Shown: piece after piece, positions 1-11,859 of the stretch | Layout: every line of letters starts with the position of its first letter | How positions within the stretch are numbered: the stretch's first letter is position 1 | NCBI GenBank assembly: GCA_021234155.1 | Contig: JAJEKV010000075.1 | Location: 2,783,280-2,847,279, forward strand | Source: Isoetes taiwanensis | Taxonomy: Eukaryota; Streptophyta; Lycopodiopsida; Isoetales; Isoetaceae | Direction of reading: 5' to 3' | DNA length: 64,000 bases | The notes under the pieces: model-generated | The model's database searches: none | What the model saw: only the letters and a program-made list of their open reading frames with translations | What the model was told of the DNA's origin: nothing | Program-made: the position numbers and the translations under genes

Positions 1-250
1 TGCTATTTTTCAGAAATGACGAAAATGTTTTTTAAATGGAAGGGCATTTTAGGTGATACGATAATATAAAACAATTATGACTTTGAAAATTTCAGCTCTG
101 TTTTAAATGATTCTACTGTTGTTGGACAGACCTCACTCTCTATAAGTTGCATGAAGGACTTTCTAGTTTGATTAGTTACAAAGAAGTTATTAGTATTTCA
201 GCCAAACACTTTTGGGGGCATTTTGGTAACTTTTGGAAAGTACAGCGGCA
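1..250. repeat. Dispersed repeat Y, left copy
   Basis: About 250 bases that recur in the same orientation at 52630-52890. Shared blocks include 'gggcattttaggt', 'acgataatataaaacaatta' and 'ggcattttggtaacttttgg'. The copies differ by scattered substitutions and small indels, so this is an old dispersed repeat or segmental duplication. No coding capacity was recognised. Confidence 0.7.
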
Positions 251-981
251 TTTGGTAATTTTTCCTAAATGGAATGAGGTAAGGGTCCTCGCTCTCCACT
301 TTGCTTCTAGAAAATGGATGAACGCTCTAAGACTTTTGATTTTTGATGCAGAAAAACAGGGTGCGTGGGCTCTCTTTAAACCATAGGTCTAGAAAATTAC
401 TTGAATCCAACTGGTGGCAACCATTCGATGGAATGGAGTTCGGTGTAACTAATCTACAACAGGATCTAGGATCTAGAGATTATCGCGATAATCTCCATAT
501 CTAGCCATTGATATTTGGATCGTGTGGCTCCGGCATGGCAATTTTTGATGTTCACACTACGCACGGCATTTAGAAATCCCACTTGGAGCATGCATTTTTA
601 CTTCCGAAAAAAAAGGGACCCTGAAATTATAGGGCCAAACAGCAGGTTTTTTCAATCCGAAAAACACAGTCGAGATTCAGTCGATTCAATCCGTCCGTCC
701 CCTGCTTCCGTCCGTCCCCTGCTGTCCCCTTCTAACCGGCGCCGCCAATATTTCCGGCGGATAAATGCCGGAAAAGCAAGAAAAGGATAAAATTTCAGGG
801 TCCATTTTTTTTTCGTCGGTGAATTTCAGCGACCTCGAAATTTCACCGAAATTACACCTTCCTAAAAAATTGGTCAGCAGGTCTAAAACCTCCACTTCGG
901 TAAACACACGTGCTCATCAAACTGAATCTACCCACAAAAGTGCTCAAAATATTTGCATTCTGCCCACAAAATATCCAAAAT

Positions 982-987
<6 letters not shown>
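251..987. other. No gene recognised
   Basis: Only short frames without domain motifs. The part around 700-850 is GC-richer and holds small inverted words (ccggcgg, ccgccgg), but nothing resolves into a known element. Confidence 0.5.

Positions 988-988
<1 letters not shown>

Positions 989-1044
<56 letters not shown>
989..1044. repeat. (TC)n microsatellite
   Basis: An uninterrupted TC dinucleotide tract of about 28 units. Apparent Ser-Leu and Arg-Glu frames across it come from the repeat and are not genes. Confidence 0.98.
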
Positions 1045-1047
<3 letters not shown>

Positions 1048-1316
1048 CGTCGGCCAGCTTCATGGATCATGGTTGCACAGTTCGGTCCAAACAAAATTTT
1101 CCATAAAAGCGGGAGTTACCTAAATACTAGATGTCGCTAAATTTCACGGGTGCCAAAATGGCTCCTCCCTTTAACGGAAAAGTGTAATGGGAACCCTAAC
1201 AACGATTAGGGGCATTTTGTCTCTCAAAGGGAGAGCCAAATTTTTGACTCTCCCTTCATCTCTCGCCATCTCCCATCTCTCCCCATCTCTCAAATTGTCT
1301 CTCAACCCCCATGTGG

Positions 1317-1480
<164 letters not shown>

Positions 1481-1589
1481 GTTTGTGAGCACGGGGGCCA
1501 GCCCTCGCTAATGATGGGTGGAAAAAGGTGGAAAAAATACAAAAGAAATTTTTTCACACGGAACTGGGCACTAAAATGCAAACGCCATA

Positions 1590-2317
1590 TGATATGATGT
1601 TAGGAGAGTGCGGGATGCTACCCCTTGAAGCTGAAGCTCCTTGCAAAACCTTGCATTATCTGCATAAGGTTTTATATGATATGCCCAGGAATAGCTTGCT
1701 AAGAATTGCCGCAGCAGAGAGTAGTGACAAAGGTTGGTATGCGGATATTAGTAGATGGTCGGGTGAAATGGGGATGGATATTCACGAATTGCGAGATGAA
1801 TCAGAAGATATTGAGGGATGGGTTCTAAGAGTGTTCTCACTAAGACATGGAGCACGCCACCGTGAAGAAAGAGTACTATCGGACTCGGATGAATCCCACA
1901 TTGAAGGCAACAAGTAAAGATCTTAGTGAACCCATATCTATGAAGCATAGGCAAGCAATTGCGAGGATCCGGTTAAGCTCGCACCATCTTGGTGTGGAGG
2001 TAGGGAGATGGGCAAACATCGCTCATGATCTTAGACACTGTAACTTGTGTAGTGACGGTGTGGTGGAGGATGAGGCTCATATATTACTTTGTTGTCGTGT
2101 TTATTCAGACTTAAGAGTCATACATGGGATCAGTGCTACCTCCCTTGAGGAGTTCTTTCGGTACCCAGGGGCATCCATTGGGGGATATATTGTTGACATT
2201 CTTAAACATAGAGATGCTTGTTTGAAAAATCAGAAGGCACGAGAGGAGCCCAGTGTGTTACTCTCAGAAGACGCACTGGATGACTTGTTTTATAATTTTG
2301 AATGTAACTTGTAAACG
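1590..2317 (+). pseudogene. LINE (non-LTR retrotransposon) ORF2 C-terminal fragment
   Basis: Two overlapping frames (to 1917 and from 1847) together read like the end of a plant LINE reverse transcriptase polyprotein. The second frame holds the C-terminal cysteine/histidine signature typical of these proteins: 'HCNLC' followed by 'VEDEAHILLCC'. Endonuclease and RT cores are absent, so this is a 5'-truncated copy, and the frame change near 1850-1915 shows it is also broken. The typical LINE tail follows directly. The family match is from motif recognition only; which LINE clade it belongs to is not determined. Confidence 0.7.
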
Positions 2318-2400
2318 TCTCATAGACCTGGTGGTCTCGAAGACGAAATAATAGATTTCATTTCATTTCATTTCTTTTTGTTGTTGTTTTTTTTTTTTTA
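2318..2400 (+). other. LINE 3' UTR and simple-repeat tail
   Basis: After the ORF2 stop come a short hairpin-like sequence (agacctggtggtctcgaag), then repeated 'atttc' units and a T-rich tract. Plant LINEs often end in such short tandem tails. Confidence 0.5.
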
Positions 2401-5400
2401 TAACTCATGGGTTTAATTATTCATGCATGTGAGTAGTACACAGTAGGTATGATAGCTTTTGTTGGACCATGGTTCTAAAAGTTAGAGCTTGAGTGGGGTT
2501 GATAAACCCTTTATTTTAAACTAAGGGGAGTGCACACCAATAATATAGTCTGTAGTATTGGTTGTCTTGAAATACTCGGACCATGGTTCTTTATGGCTTA
2601 TGTGGCCATAAGCATGCTAATACTTGGCTTTAGTTTTATAAAAATACAAGATATCTAAATTAACAGGGTATAATATTTATATGGCACTAGGGTAACGTGC
2701 CCCTCCTTTTCTGTATATCTCCACAAACTGTCTAGATCAATGGTTTAGGGCACTGGCATTGGAAACATAGATACGATTTACATGAGTTAAGTCCGGTCCA
2801 CGCCTACAAACCCTGATTGAGGACCAAAGTAGTAGGGGCAGTGGGCAAAACGTCTATTCCGGGTACAAGGGCTGGAACTCGAGGTATGCTACCCTGACAA
2901 AAAGGCAGCCGCAGCTACAAACTTCTCTGAATATATAGATCTTGTAAGCTATAGGCAAGCTATAAGTATGGTCCAAGATCTTGGATTGACAGGATAGCAT
3001 GCCAGAATCCGGAAGTAGGTGTCCTTGTGGTACAGATTATGGGCGGGAATAAATGCCCTGGGGATAATTACTATAACTACAGGATGTTTGAGCATTCAGA
3101 CGAATTTGATTCTGATGGGTGCCATATTAGCCCTAATGCTGAAGAAGTGTTAGAAGAAGGGTGGCTGGCTGTCGAGTTCAAGGCTTGTCTTGGTGTAAGG
3201 CTGACTGATATGGAGGCTGAAGCTTACTCTGGAGGTAAACGCCCATGGCATAACTATCAAGGATCTGGTGCCCAAAAGCAGAGGTATATGGGCAAGCAAA
3301 GTGGTGAAGGTAGCAGATTTGCAGGCTCTAACTACAGAGACAATGTTCCAGACACACAAGAGAGGATGATCTAGAGTGTGAACTCGAGGACATTTAGGTT
3401 TGGATCAGATAAATCTAAATGTAAATGTGAGATAAATTGATACTGATTCTTGCATAACAAAGCTGGATGTAAATAGGTAAAACAGGTGGTTTTTCAGATA
3501 ATAGTCCTTTAGGATATATACATACATCTCAAGTTAACCTTTTATGGGTTTTTGGCAATGGTCACGATGGTGCTTACTGTTGTTGTATAACAGTAAGGTT
3601 TTATAGGTGATACCACAGGAGTTGTATTGATAAATTTTAACTTTAAGCTTAGAGAATATATAAGCATTTCAGATTGATCAAGTTTAGGCTTTAAGATTTC
3701 TGGCTAGGTATTGAATTGAGGGTAAAACGGGTTACAATAGGTGACCAGCGAAAAGCTGAGAAACCTAATGTACCTTTTGGCCCCTCACTCATTACCATTC
3801 TTATGCTAATGTTGTGTTGTTTGGCTGCAGATACCGGTTTCTATTCCTATTGTCGTCTTTTTTATTTTCAAGTTCAAACCCTGGCTGGAAACATGGATCA
3901 TATTTACGGAGTTCTAAGATGAAGCACACTAAAGAAGCTGATACACTGCTGAGCATAGTCTTAAGGGAAGAATTACTTACCTCGGTCTATAATTGTAGTT
4001 GAATTCTGAATATGGAGACAACAAGGACATGATCCAGAATATGAACTCAGTATGTTATTGCTGTTTTTTTGTTGAAAGTCTGGTGGCAGCACAGTATGCC
4101 TGCATATTACCCATTTTTCGAATGCAGAACATTTAACCTTTTAGTGGCACTACATAGACATAATGATGATGCTGTTTATGTTTCTATCCAAACAGTGAGT
4201 ATTTTACAGTTGTATACCTGAAATTGCATATGAACACAAAATGACAAGTTTATATTTTGATTGAAATTCTGGTAGTAGTAATGGTAAAATGCATACTTCC
4301 CATTTTTTATACAGAAATGCTGGAAATTTAGTGGCAGGCTGACCATTTAGTGGCAGTACGTAGAACTATTGTAGAAGTTGGTTATTTTCTTATACATACA
4401 GTGTGAACATGACAGTTTAATGCTTGAAAGGCATATGGTAGTTTGCGTGGCATTAGTGCAATACTCCACATATAGCTGAAGGTTGTTTCCTGCTACAGTT
4501 TCTGTAGTTTTGCTTTAACAGTATCTAATTTAAGATATAGGTTGCAGTGACCATTAATTCAATACGTAATGATCAGGAGTTCACCAGTTGCATAAATAAT
4601 ATATTTAAGAGGATAAAGGACACAAGTTATGATAGAGTTTCTAACAGTAAGGCTAGTAATGGATACAGAGATACACGCTTCTAAATCTTAAGAAAACATA
4701 ATGGAATGCTGCTTAGAAAATCATAACAAAATCACAGATCAGATATAAGTGAGTCATATAGGTCGTAAAAGACAAACATAGACCGAGTTAAATACGAATT
4801 AGTCTGCAAAGGACCAATCCTAAACTTGACGTGAATGCAGGAGGGTATAAAGTAGTAGTTGGTGGTTTTGACATTACTTGTAAGATTGATCTAGATTCAA
4901 TATGATTGTGTAAAGACTTGTTAACATTAAACACTTGTTTATGACCCACTAGGGTTCATCTAGTTTCAATGGTTTAAATAATTAATTTTGACTATGGACT
5001 GGATACCCAAGGTTCTGAGATGAATGATGCCATCAGGGAACTTGTTCCTAGTATGGGAAGATAAGACTACAGTGGGGATTGACCCATGTAGATGTCATGG
5101 CTAGTTGGCTGCTGTCTAGGCTAGTGTGGACTGGATTTTTTTTTTCCTTGCAAATAAGAGATTTTGCCATAGCCAGAAGCTCCAAGGAGAAAGAAAAGGA
5201 TCCGAAGATCATAATTCTACTCAAGAAACTCCTCCTGCAAGCTTGCGCTAGAAGGGATCAATTATTTAGGTCTTGGTCCTCATCCTTGGAGCTAAAAATA
5301 CTCCCAAAATTTCTCGTCTTCCTCTTCGTCCAAATTCGAATCCTAAGGAATAGAGATGTTTTGCTTTTTGTAGAGGACAAAAAAAAAAAAGCAAAAGAAA

Positions 5401-5460
5401 AGAGAGGGACAAGAAGAAGCAAGCAAAAGGAAGAAACAAGCTTCTTGCTAAGGACCCAAG
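2401..5460. other. No gene recognised (AT-rich)
   Basis: About 3 kb of AT-rich sequence. Open frames at 3027-3374 (115 codons) and 5079-5486 (135 codons) have no recognisable domain, and the second is lysine/arginine-rich from A-rich DNA. Neither has convincing splice or promoter context, so they are not called as genes. Confidence 0.5.
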
Positions 5461-5479
5461 CTTATTTGTCGGGGCCAAA

Positions 5480-5960
5480 AGCGTGATCTTGTCGGTCCAA
5501 AAGATTGAAATTGCCGGATTAAGGGATAATCTTCTCAAGTCTAGTTTAATGAGAACAACCCAACTGACTTCGCAGGTTATTTTGCATAACCCACTTTAGG
5601 AGAGGGTTAGCTTCCTCAAATAGGCAGAAATGTAACTAGACTGACATATATTCATGAACGAGGAGTAAACTATGAACAACAGTAATAATACTACCAGGTA
5701 ACACCTATGGACACCCATAATCCATAATGCAATGAGGGACATCCTACTCGGTCAGACACTAAGGATTCATACTACCTAGATAAGATCAAAGTTATAACAT
5801 TTGGGATCCTACCCAGCCAGACACTAAGAGTTCAAACTAACTAGATAAGATTATCATGCTAACTACGAGTATATGTTATATTAACAAGTAATTTATGGAG
5901 CGAACATTTCTTTGGTTCTAAACATGTGGAGTTGGACACACTATTAACATCCAATGTTTG
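5480..5960. repeat. Dispersed repeat Z, left copy
   Basis: Recurs in the same orientation at 54240-54960. Shared blocks include 'gatcttgtcggtccaaaaga', 'ggttattttgcataacccac' and 'atatgttatattaacaagta'. The right copy has an extra ~100 bases around 54340-54480 and other indels. Repeats Y and Z keep the same order at both ends of the window. Confidence 0.75.
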
Positions 5961-6300
5961 ATTATACAATACAGAAATAATCTTAGCATATTCATTATGT
6001 ACAATAGTCAAAATTTCATCAACGCGATGGCATGTGCACATATAAGATTGTTTTTGCAATATAAAGCATGATTTCATTAATTGGAGAAAATAATGCAATT
6101 TTGAGAATTTTAAGCACACCTAATTTGCTCAAGCACAAATACTTTCACCTAGTTCTCGAGCCCAAGAAACATGAGGTAATTAACATACACATATACATAC
6201 AAATTATGTGTTATACTTGTACGTGTACATGATACTTGTAGAAGCCCAATAATGGCACTACATTCTACACCAATAATTCACATCAATAATTTTACTTCAC

Positions 6301-6308
6301 TATAAAAA
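6301..6308 (+). promoter_or_regulatory. TATA box of small gene, copy 1
   Basis: TATAAAAA lies 43 bases upstream of the ATG at 6344, within a block conserved in both tandem units, as expected for a core promoter with a short 5' UTR. Confidence 0.6.
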
Positions 6309-6343
6309 TAGCTCGATTCGGGGGTAGAGGTCATTCATCTTCC

Positions 6344-6586
6344 ATGGCTTCCTCGATGCCTCGTTCAGAGCACATCCGATCTTTCAAGTGCTACTTGAGC
6401 TACAACGATCTGAACGAATGCGCTAGAAATGGTATTAATCTTGATCCATGGCTCCAATCTAAAGCTGATGGTCCTGCTAGTGCTTGCAAGAAGCTCACTC
6501 GTGTTGTGGTCCACATTTACTGGCTTCCTGATCAGGAGATCTATGAGCTGAATAGCATCACGAGCTTTGGTGTTAATGATGAATGA
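6344..6586 (+). CDS. Small protein of unknown function, tandem copy 1 (80 aa)
   Basis: An intact 80-codon frame starts at the first ATG after the TATA box at 6301. The protein is soluble-looking, with no signal peptide or membrane segment. A Cys-containing N-terminal part is followed by a C-terminal block built around 'VVHIYWLPDQEIYEL' and an acidic end 'VNDE'. The second tandem copy, split by the hAT insertion, preserves the frame: 'SHSDL' corresponds to 'SYNDL', 'LLDPYL' to 'NLDPWL', 'MIHLIWLPERNSYEI' to 'VVHIYWLPDQEIYEL', and 'VDDE' to 'VNDE'. Conservation of the protein against divergent DNA argues that it is a real gene. I recognise no family and assign no function. Confidence 0.65.
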   Translation: MASSMPRSEHIRSFKCYLSYNDLNECARNGINLDPWLQSKADGPASACKKLTRVVVHIYWLPDQEIYELNSITSFGVNDE

Positions 6587-7006
6587 ATCTGTATCTGCTA
6601 AGGATATAATAATGACATGAGTACCTATGAAGTATATATTACAATCACTGTTATCAGTGATGACTACTGTATTTGTTTATGATATAATAATGGTATGAGC
6701 ACCTATGCACTATGTAAGGATGTAATAGCACAATGAATATTGTTTGATGTATCATACCTGAGTGTAGTGTAAGGGTGTGCTCTTCGACTTCCAGTATATC
6801 TGCAAGCAGTCCCTAATTTCAAGCACACCTGAATTACTCAAGCACAAAAACTTCTACCATATTAAAATCCACAAAACACGTTTTAAAAGCATACACATAT
6901 CCATACGAAAGATGTATTATACTTGTATGTATACAACAGTCTTATACACGAGCAATAATGGCGGTAAAGTCTACCCCAATAATTCACCTCAATAATTCTA
7001 CTTCAC

Positions 7007-7014
7007 TATAAAAG
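7007..7014 (+). promoter_or_regulatory. TATA box of small gene, copy 2
   Basis: TATAAAAG in the second tandem unit, aligned with the copy 1 TATA box inside 'acttcactataaaa'. Confidence 0.5.
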
Positions 7015-7078
7015 CTTCTCACAGTTCACCACATCGAGGCGATCAAGTGCTCAATGAGCCACTCTGATCTTGTCGGTT

Positions 7079-7086
7079 GCCTAGAC
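7079..7086 (+). repeat. hAT target-site duplication, left
   Basis: GCCTAGAC, identical to 13177-13184. Eight bases is the duplication length typical of hAT transposition. Confidence 0.9.
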
Positions 7087-7191
7087 CAGGGATAGGTTCA
7101 ATACGGTTTGACGCTTTATACCTTTAATAATGCATTATGAATTGAATGATACTGGCACAAATTTGCCGTGATAAAACGCAAAAAAATAATC

Positions 7192-7515
7192 TGAAAAAAA
7201 CAATTCCGGCGGTTAAAAAATTTCGCGACGCCGAAAACAACAAAATCGCGTCTGACGCTGAAAATATTTTCAGCGACGCTGAAATTTCGGTTCACGTCGC
7301 CGAAACCAAATTTTTTTCGGCGTGCGTGAAAACCACGCCCGCAGCGTCGCCGAAAATATTTTCGTGTCGCCGCGGTTTAGTTGTTTTCGCGATACGCCGA
7401 ATAATTAAACTTTCGACGTCTGAAACTGAAGATTTTCGGCGACGCCGAAAATATTTTCGCGTCGTGGTTTTGTTGTCTTCGCGTACGCGAAAATTTTCGA
7501 GCTGTTTTGCCCGGT
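7192..7515. repeat. Left subterminal palindromic repeats of the hAT
   Basis: Variants of GCCGAAAATATTTTCGGC and of cgacgc/gcgtcg words occur in both orientations, for example 'gctgaaaatattttcagc' near 7258, 'gccgaaaatattttcg' near 7351 and 'gccgaaaatattttcgcgtc' near 7445. hAT transposases are known to bind repeated subterminal motifs, and these are candidates. Confidence 0.65.
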
Positions 7516-7927
7516 TTACTAAGCAAAAAAATAATTTGCGCCAATTGTTTGGCCCTCGTTTTGTGGCAATCATTAATAGTATATATAAGAAAAACGTGAT
7601 TAGCCCTAGAATTCACCTCGAACGTTGACCGCCAGGTTGAGTCAAAATACTCCTTGGGAAACGGTTTGCCTTTGAGGTGTCGTTTTTCGAGTCACGAGCC
7701 TGACGTTGGATACTGGAACGTGAGTTTACCCGGCCCCTGGTTTTTCCAGCCTTGGGTTCGTGATCCGCTTCCATAGAATATCCTATAGGGTCCGTCCAAC
7801 CCCCTTGATTCTTTCGCGGAGCGTCGGCGTAACATATGCATTGTGAGCTTGCTCCTTTGCATATATCGTCTTCCTTTAGTTCGTGTAATCAAGGAGTCGA
7901 TAAGAGACATTGTCGACAGTCCGAGCA

Positions 7928-9215
7928 ATGGTGGCTACCGGTCACGCATCTACCTCTGGAGGTGCAGGCAGCGGTCATGCATCCACCTCTAGAGGTGCGA
8001 GGGATCGTGTGCCGTGGCGGCCACGGGATCGCAACTCGCCCACGTGGTCGCCAGATGCTCGAGTTGCGGGTCGGAAAAGAGGCCCAGAATGGGAGTTTAT
8101 GAAAGAGTTTGGTGTAAATGAGTGGCAATGTGTGTTTTGTGGATACTCATCGGTAAATGGTTCTGCAACAAGAATTCGAGCTCACATCTTACGTGAACGA
8201 GACGCCGGTGTCGCAACTTGTACCGTACCGCATCTGACTTTACTTGCGAAAGGATGCCATTGAAAGATTGTCTCGACTGGATGGGATACGCAAAACGAAG
8301 AATAATATGAGAAAAAGACAAGTTACGAATACTCAAGAGCAGTGCCGGGCAGGAGCAGACGAAGATAACTATACCACCCCCTTGGGACAAAGATACCAAT
8401 CGAGGGGTGGACTAGGGTCAATAGGTATAAGCACGGAGAAACAGAGAATGATAGAGACAATTGAAATAGTGGAAAGACAGACGAAGCAACAGAGGGTTGA
8501 TCATTGCTTAACATCAGAGCAACTGAAGAAGACGCAATTGAAGGTTGTAGAGGCATTTTTATATGCTGGGTTGTCTCCACATATTTTGGAGCACAAAGCA
8601 ATGAAAGAAGCCTTCCAGGAAGTTGCCAAAGCAGGACCGGCTTTTAGATTGCCTTCATACAAGCATGCCAACAATAAAATGGTTGATGAAATACATGGAA
8701 AAATGGTTGAGAGGGTGGAGATGAAGTTGTGTCGTGTGACTGAAGCGCGGCCAGCTTCATTAGTGACTGATGGTTGGAGCAATGTAAACAAGGACCATCT
8801 TATTAATTTCATGATCGTGTATCCAGGGGGTGAAGTATTTTTGAAAACCGTAGAAACCAAAACTGACCAAGTGACCGGAGATTGGATTTTTCAGAAAACA
8901 AAGGCCGTGATAGAGAGTTTTGGACCGAAGAGAATATTTCAAGTTGTAATGGATAACGCGTCTAATTGCAAGCTAGCGGGTCAATTATTGGAGTCCGAAT
9001 TTTCAGGGTTGCATGCTACTAGTTGCCAATGCCATTGCCTGAACCTATTGCTGAAGGACTGGTTCTCACAGCACACGTGGTTCAAAGATCCTATTCAGAA
9101 AGCGCTGCTGCTCTCTCCATTTGCCGAGCAGCTGACATCTCAAGCTCGTTCTCCATGCCATGCTGCCAAGGAGGGGGGGGTCCTCAAATTAGAGGGAACC
9201 GAAAAATCATGTTGA
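7928..9215 (+). pseudogene. hAT transposase, truncated (BED zinc finger + DUF659)
   Basis: The first frame (ATG at 7928, to 8263) has a low-complexity start with two GHASTS repeats. A BED-type finger follows (CVFCGYSS with a downstream RAHILRERDAGVATC), a DNA-binding module of hAT transposases. The second frame (8244-9215) follows after a one-base shift. It contains a DUF659-like RNase H-fold region: 'PASLVTDGWSNVNKDHLINF', 'FQVVMDNASNCKLAG' and 'SCQCHCLNLLLKD'. The protein diverges after about 9090 and stops at 9215 with no C-terminal dimerisation domain. The frameshift and truncation make it unlikely to be active as it stands. It is transcribed inward from the left terminus. Confidence 0.8.
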
Positions 9216-9541
9216 TCCTGCTGCTCTGACGCACCCACATTCCGTGGAATTGGGTTCGATTCTTCGTCCTGTTCGTGGGACATAATTTGGAGTGCTGACT
9301 TCTATAGGTGCCCTGACTGACTTGTATAGGTGTGCTTTGATTTCTTGTCTTTATAATTTTCGTTAGCTGCGACATATAAAAAAGCACAGAATAAATAACA
9401 CAAAAAACACACGAAAAGAAAAGCCAAGCTACACAACACACATGGACAATAATCTTTCAAATAGCATCAGATAAGTGTTTAATAAATTTATTTGGAATAT
9501 TATGTAATACAAGGATGTTTGAATGTAAGTGAATATGCACG

Positions 9542-9778
9542 CTAGGCGTGACTAGGACCAGCTTGGTCTAATGCATCGTCGCCACCCTGGCCAAGTTGAA
9601 GAATCCAATCTGATTCCAATTGTGGCCTCGTGCACGGAATTGGAGAGCAATGAAAACTGCTCCGCATTGTGTCAAGTAGCTGGGCCATATCAAATTTTCG
9701 TGTTTTGTCCCTCATTGGCGACTCAACGCAATGTTTCAAATAGTCGCACATTCTCCGATGCTTGCCTTGCTGCTCCAA
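9542..9778 (-). pseudogene. Possible 3' end of captured kinase-like gene
   Basis: A 78-codon minus-strand frame with balanced composition ends in 'DALDQAGPSHA'. It lies downstream of the kinase-like frames on the same strand and may be their terminal exon. That link is inferred from position and strand only; no domain is visible in this piece. Confidence 0.3.
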
Positions 9779-10190
9779 GTTTTTTTTTTTGTTGAAGGCA
9801 AGATTTTTATTAATAATAATAAATGGTACATAAACCTTATTAAGGATCCCTTGAAGGGCCAGATAGGAAGAATTATTCCCATAACAACTATAATTACACT
9901 AGCACAGTTGTAGAGAAATTCAGTACTCCATTTGAAACCCCGCTCAACTTCTTCCCTCTCAGAGCAAGTACTACGGGGACCTCTAACAAATTCCCTCTAA
10001 CAAGTTCTTGTGCGGTACTAGAGAAAGGAGTCACCCTCTTCCCGCTCTAAGCTGTACTACAGGAGCAAGATTCCTCACTTTCTTGAATCCTTCACATCCG
10101 CCCTAGTGCCATATAGAAGTTGTCGTCCTGAAGACCAGATTAAGATTTAAAGCGCATATGCTCAAGTTTAGCCACAAAAACTGATCAGCC

Positions 10191-10731
10191 CTATTCAATT
10201 GGCATCAAACAAAGACTACCTGTTAAATGATGGATCAAGAAACACCTAAGTTCCAGCCCCGTAAGCTGCTCCAAGTTTCCTATTGACTCCATGTAGGAGT
10301 GCTTACTAGCAAAGTCAGCTAAGTAGTAGACAATGCACGCTGCCCCGTGTAAATCAAAGTCAACCCTTGCAGGCACTGTCTTCGAGCCACTACCAAAAAA
10401 AAAGATCATCATGCATATATGGATGCCTGGCCCTTTCCATCTCAATTCTTTTCTTACCTTCGCCATCCATACCCTTGTAATGCCATCGTTTTACCTCCAC
10501 TGTCTCGTGGATCAACCTGGATTCACCCCAATCACAAATGCCAATGTATACAGCCTGAGGATTAATACATCCCTTCTCCTTTCCATAATCAAAATGGAGC
10601 AATATATTGCCCCGATGCAAGTCCATATGCAAATATCTTTCTTGATGGAGCTTTAAGCCCGCTCTGAATGACATTGCTAAGTCCCCAACCCTAGAGGCAA
10701 CAAATAATTCTTTCTTTTCAAGGCTCCTCAA
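10191..10731 (-). pseudogene. Protein kinase-like catalytic fragment inside the hAT
   Basis: The minus-strand frame 10390-10731 shows a kinase catalytic-loop pattern, 'HMDLHRGNILL' (compare HRDLKPEN), followed ~25 residues later by 'GICDWGES', a DFG-like metal-binding motif with Trp in the middle. Coding sense seems to pass into the frame 10191-10466 across a run of nine A bases at about 10394-10402, where a one-base slip would join them. The N-lobe with glycine loop and VAIK lysine is not visible nearby. I read it as a decayed host kinase gene piece carried by the transposon. Confidence 0.5.
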
Positions 10732-11100
10732 GCAGCCTCAAGTCCGCTCAACTCGGGGACAGCTCCCAACTTCTTAAATGCAAGCTCTGCAAAGGCATTG
10801 GACCCATGACTTGTAAAGAAGGTTGCCAACGAACCTCCATTCCAAAAAGGGAAAATTAAGCCTTGTCTTTCTAGGCCGGTTGTGCTACCAATGCAAACAG
10901 ATTATACACCCGTGCCTAACTTGCATTCCCGACTCCCTCATGTTCTTCAAAGATAGCTTCCACTAACTTATTGGGTTCTCAGACTATGCTGAAAATTATT
11001 ATGTTGAAGTTTTACACAATAAGGTTCATCCTTAATAAAACTAGACCCTAAAATATTGCACTTATACATTTGCGCCATATGAACCGAGAACCAATTAGAT

Positions 11101-11856
11101 TTATTCTTTTATTATTTGTGATGAATCTACCATGGCAAACCAAGTAGTCTTGGCATCTGCTCTTCTACGAGCTTCCCACTCCCTATCTGTCTCACTAGGA
11201 CGTTTGGCTTTTATGGTTTGCGCCAACACTTTCTTAACAAGATGGGGGGGTTGATGGGCTTCTTTCTTCAATTTTCTGTTGGTCCACGCCGCATTCCATG
11301 TGCTGGCTTTTTCTTTCAACTCTAGCCTCAAGCGATGACTACTCAAATTTGCAACTTCTGTGATCATATTGCCGGTAGTGCGGCTAATATTACCCACTAT
11401 CCATGTATACCTCTCTTGCTCACTTTTTTCAGGCTCTAGCTCCATCATTCAAGCTTAAAAGCCCTCTCGGCATCTTTTACCAGCCCCGCATGGTAGTCTA
11501 GCCATCCTTCCTCACCGCTAGTAATCAATTCCAAATCCCGAAATGAGGCATTGCCGCGGCCGATTACACAACCAGTTCATGAAATCTGGTCTCAAAGTAG
11601 ACCATGCTTGTTGTGGTCTACTTCTTTTCTGTGGCAGCGTCTCTTTGAAGATGACTCAGGTTGCGCTCAGAGTCTTTGTGTTTGAGACGCCAATGCCTCT
11701 ACTGGTTAGCGGCTCTATCTGAGACACTAATGCCACATTTGGTTGCAAGTTAACTTCCGCTCTCTCTTCCGAAGTCATAACTTTTTTTAAGGGATTGTCT
11801 AGCGTGGCTAGCAAAATGCGACTCCGCGATAATACACATGGCCCGACAAAGAACAC
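11101..11856 (-). pseudogene. Upstream part of the captured kinase-like gene (uncertain)
   Basis: Two minus-strand frames (11656-11856 and 11101-11448), with coherent coding-like sequence between them in interrupted frames, lie upstream of the kinase catalytic fragment. The second is charged and Lys/Glu-rich ('REWEARRRADAKTTW'). No domain is recognised. Stops and shifts interrupt the region. Grouping it with the kinase fragment rests on strand and adjacency. Confidence 0.3.
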
Positions 11857-11859
11857 CTA

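Larger units (their letters stand above)
6110..7086 (+). repeat. Tandem duplication of a small-gene unit (~705 bp)
   Basis: A unit beginning 'aagcacacct' near 6112 and again near 6820 contains the same order of elements: an A/T-rich upstream stretch, 'caataattcac', 'acttcactataaaa', then the small coding region. The second unit runs into the hAT insertion at 7087 and resumes at 13177. The units differ by many substitutions, so the duplication is not recent. Confidence 0.75.

Noticed and set aside
3027..3374. 115-codon frame as a gene
   Set aside because: No domain, no homologous second copy and no promoter or splice support.
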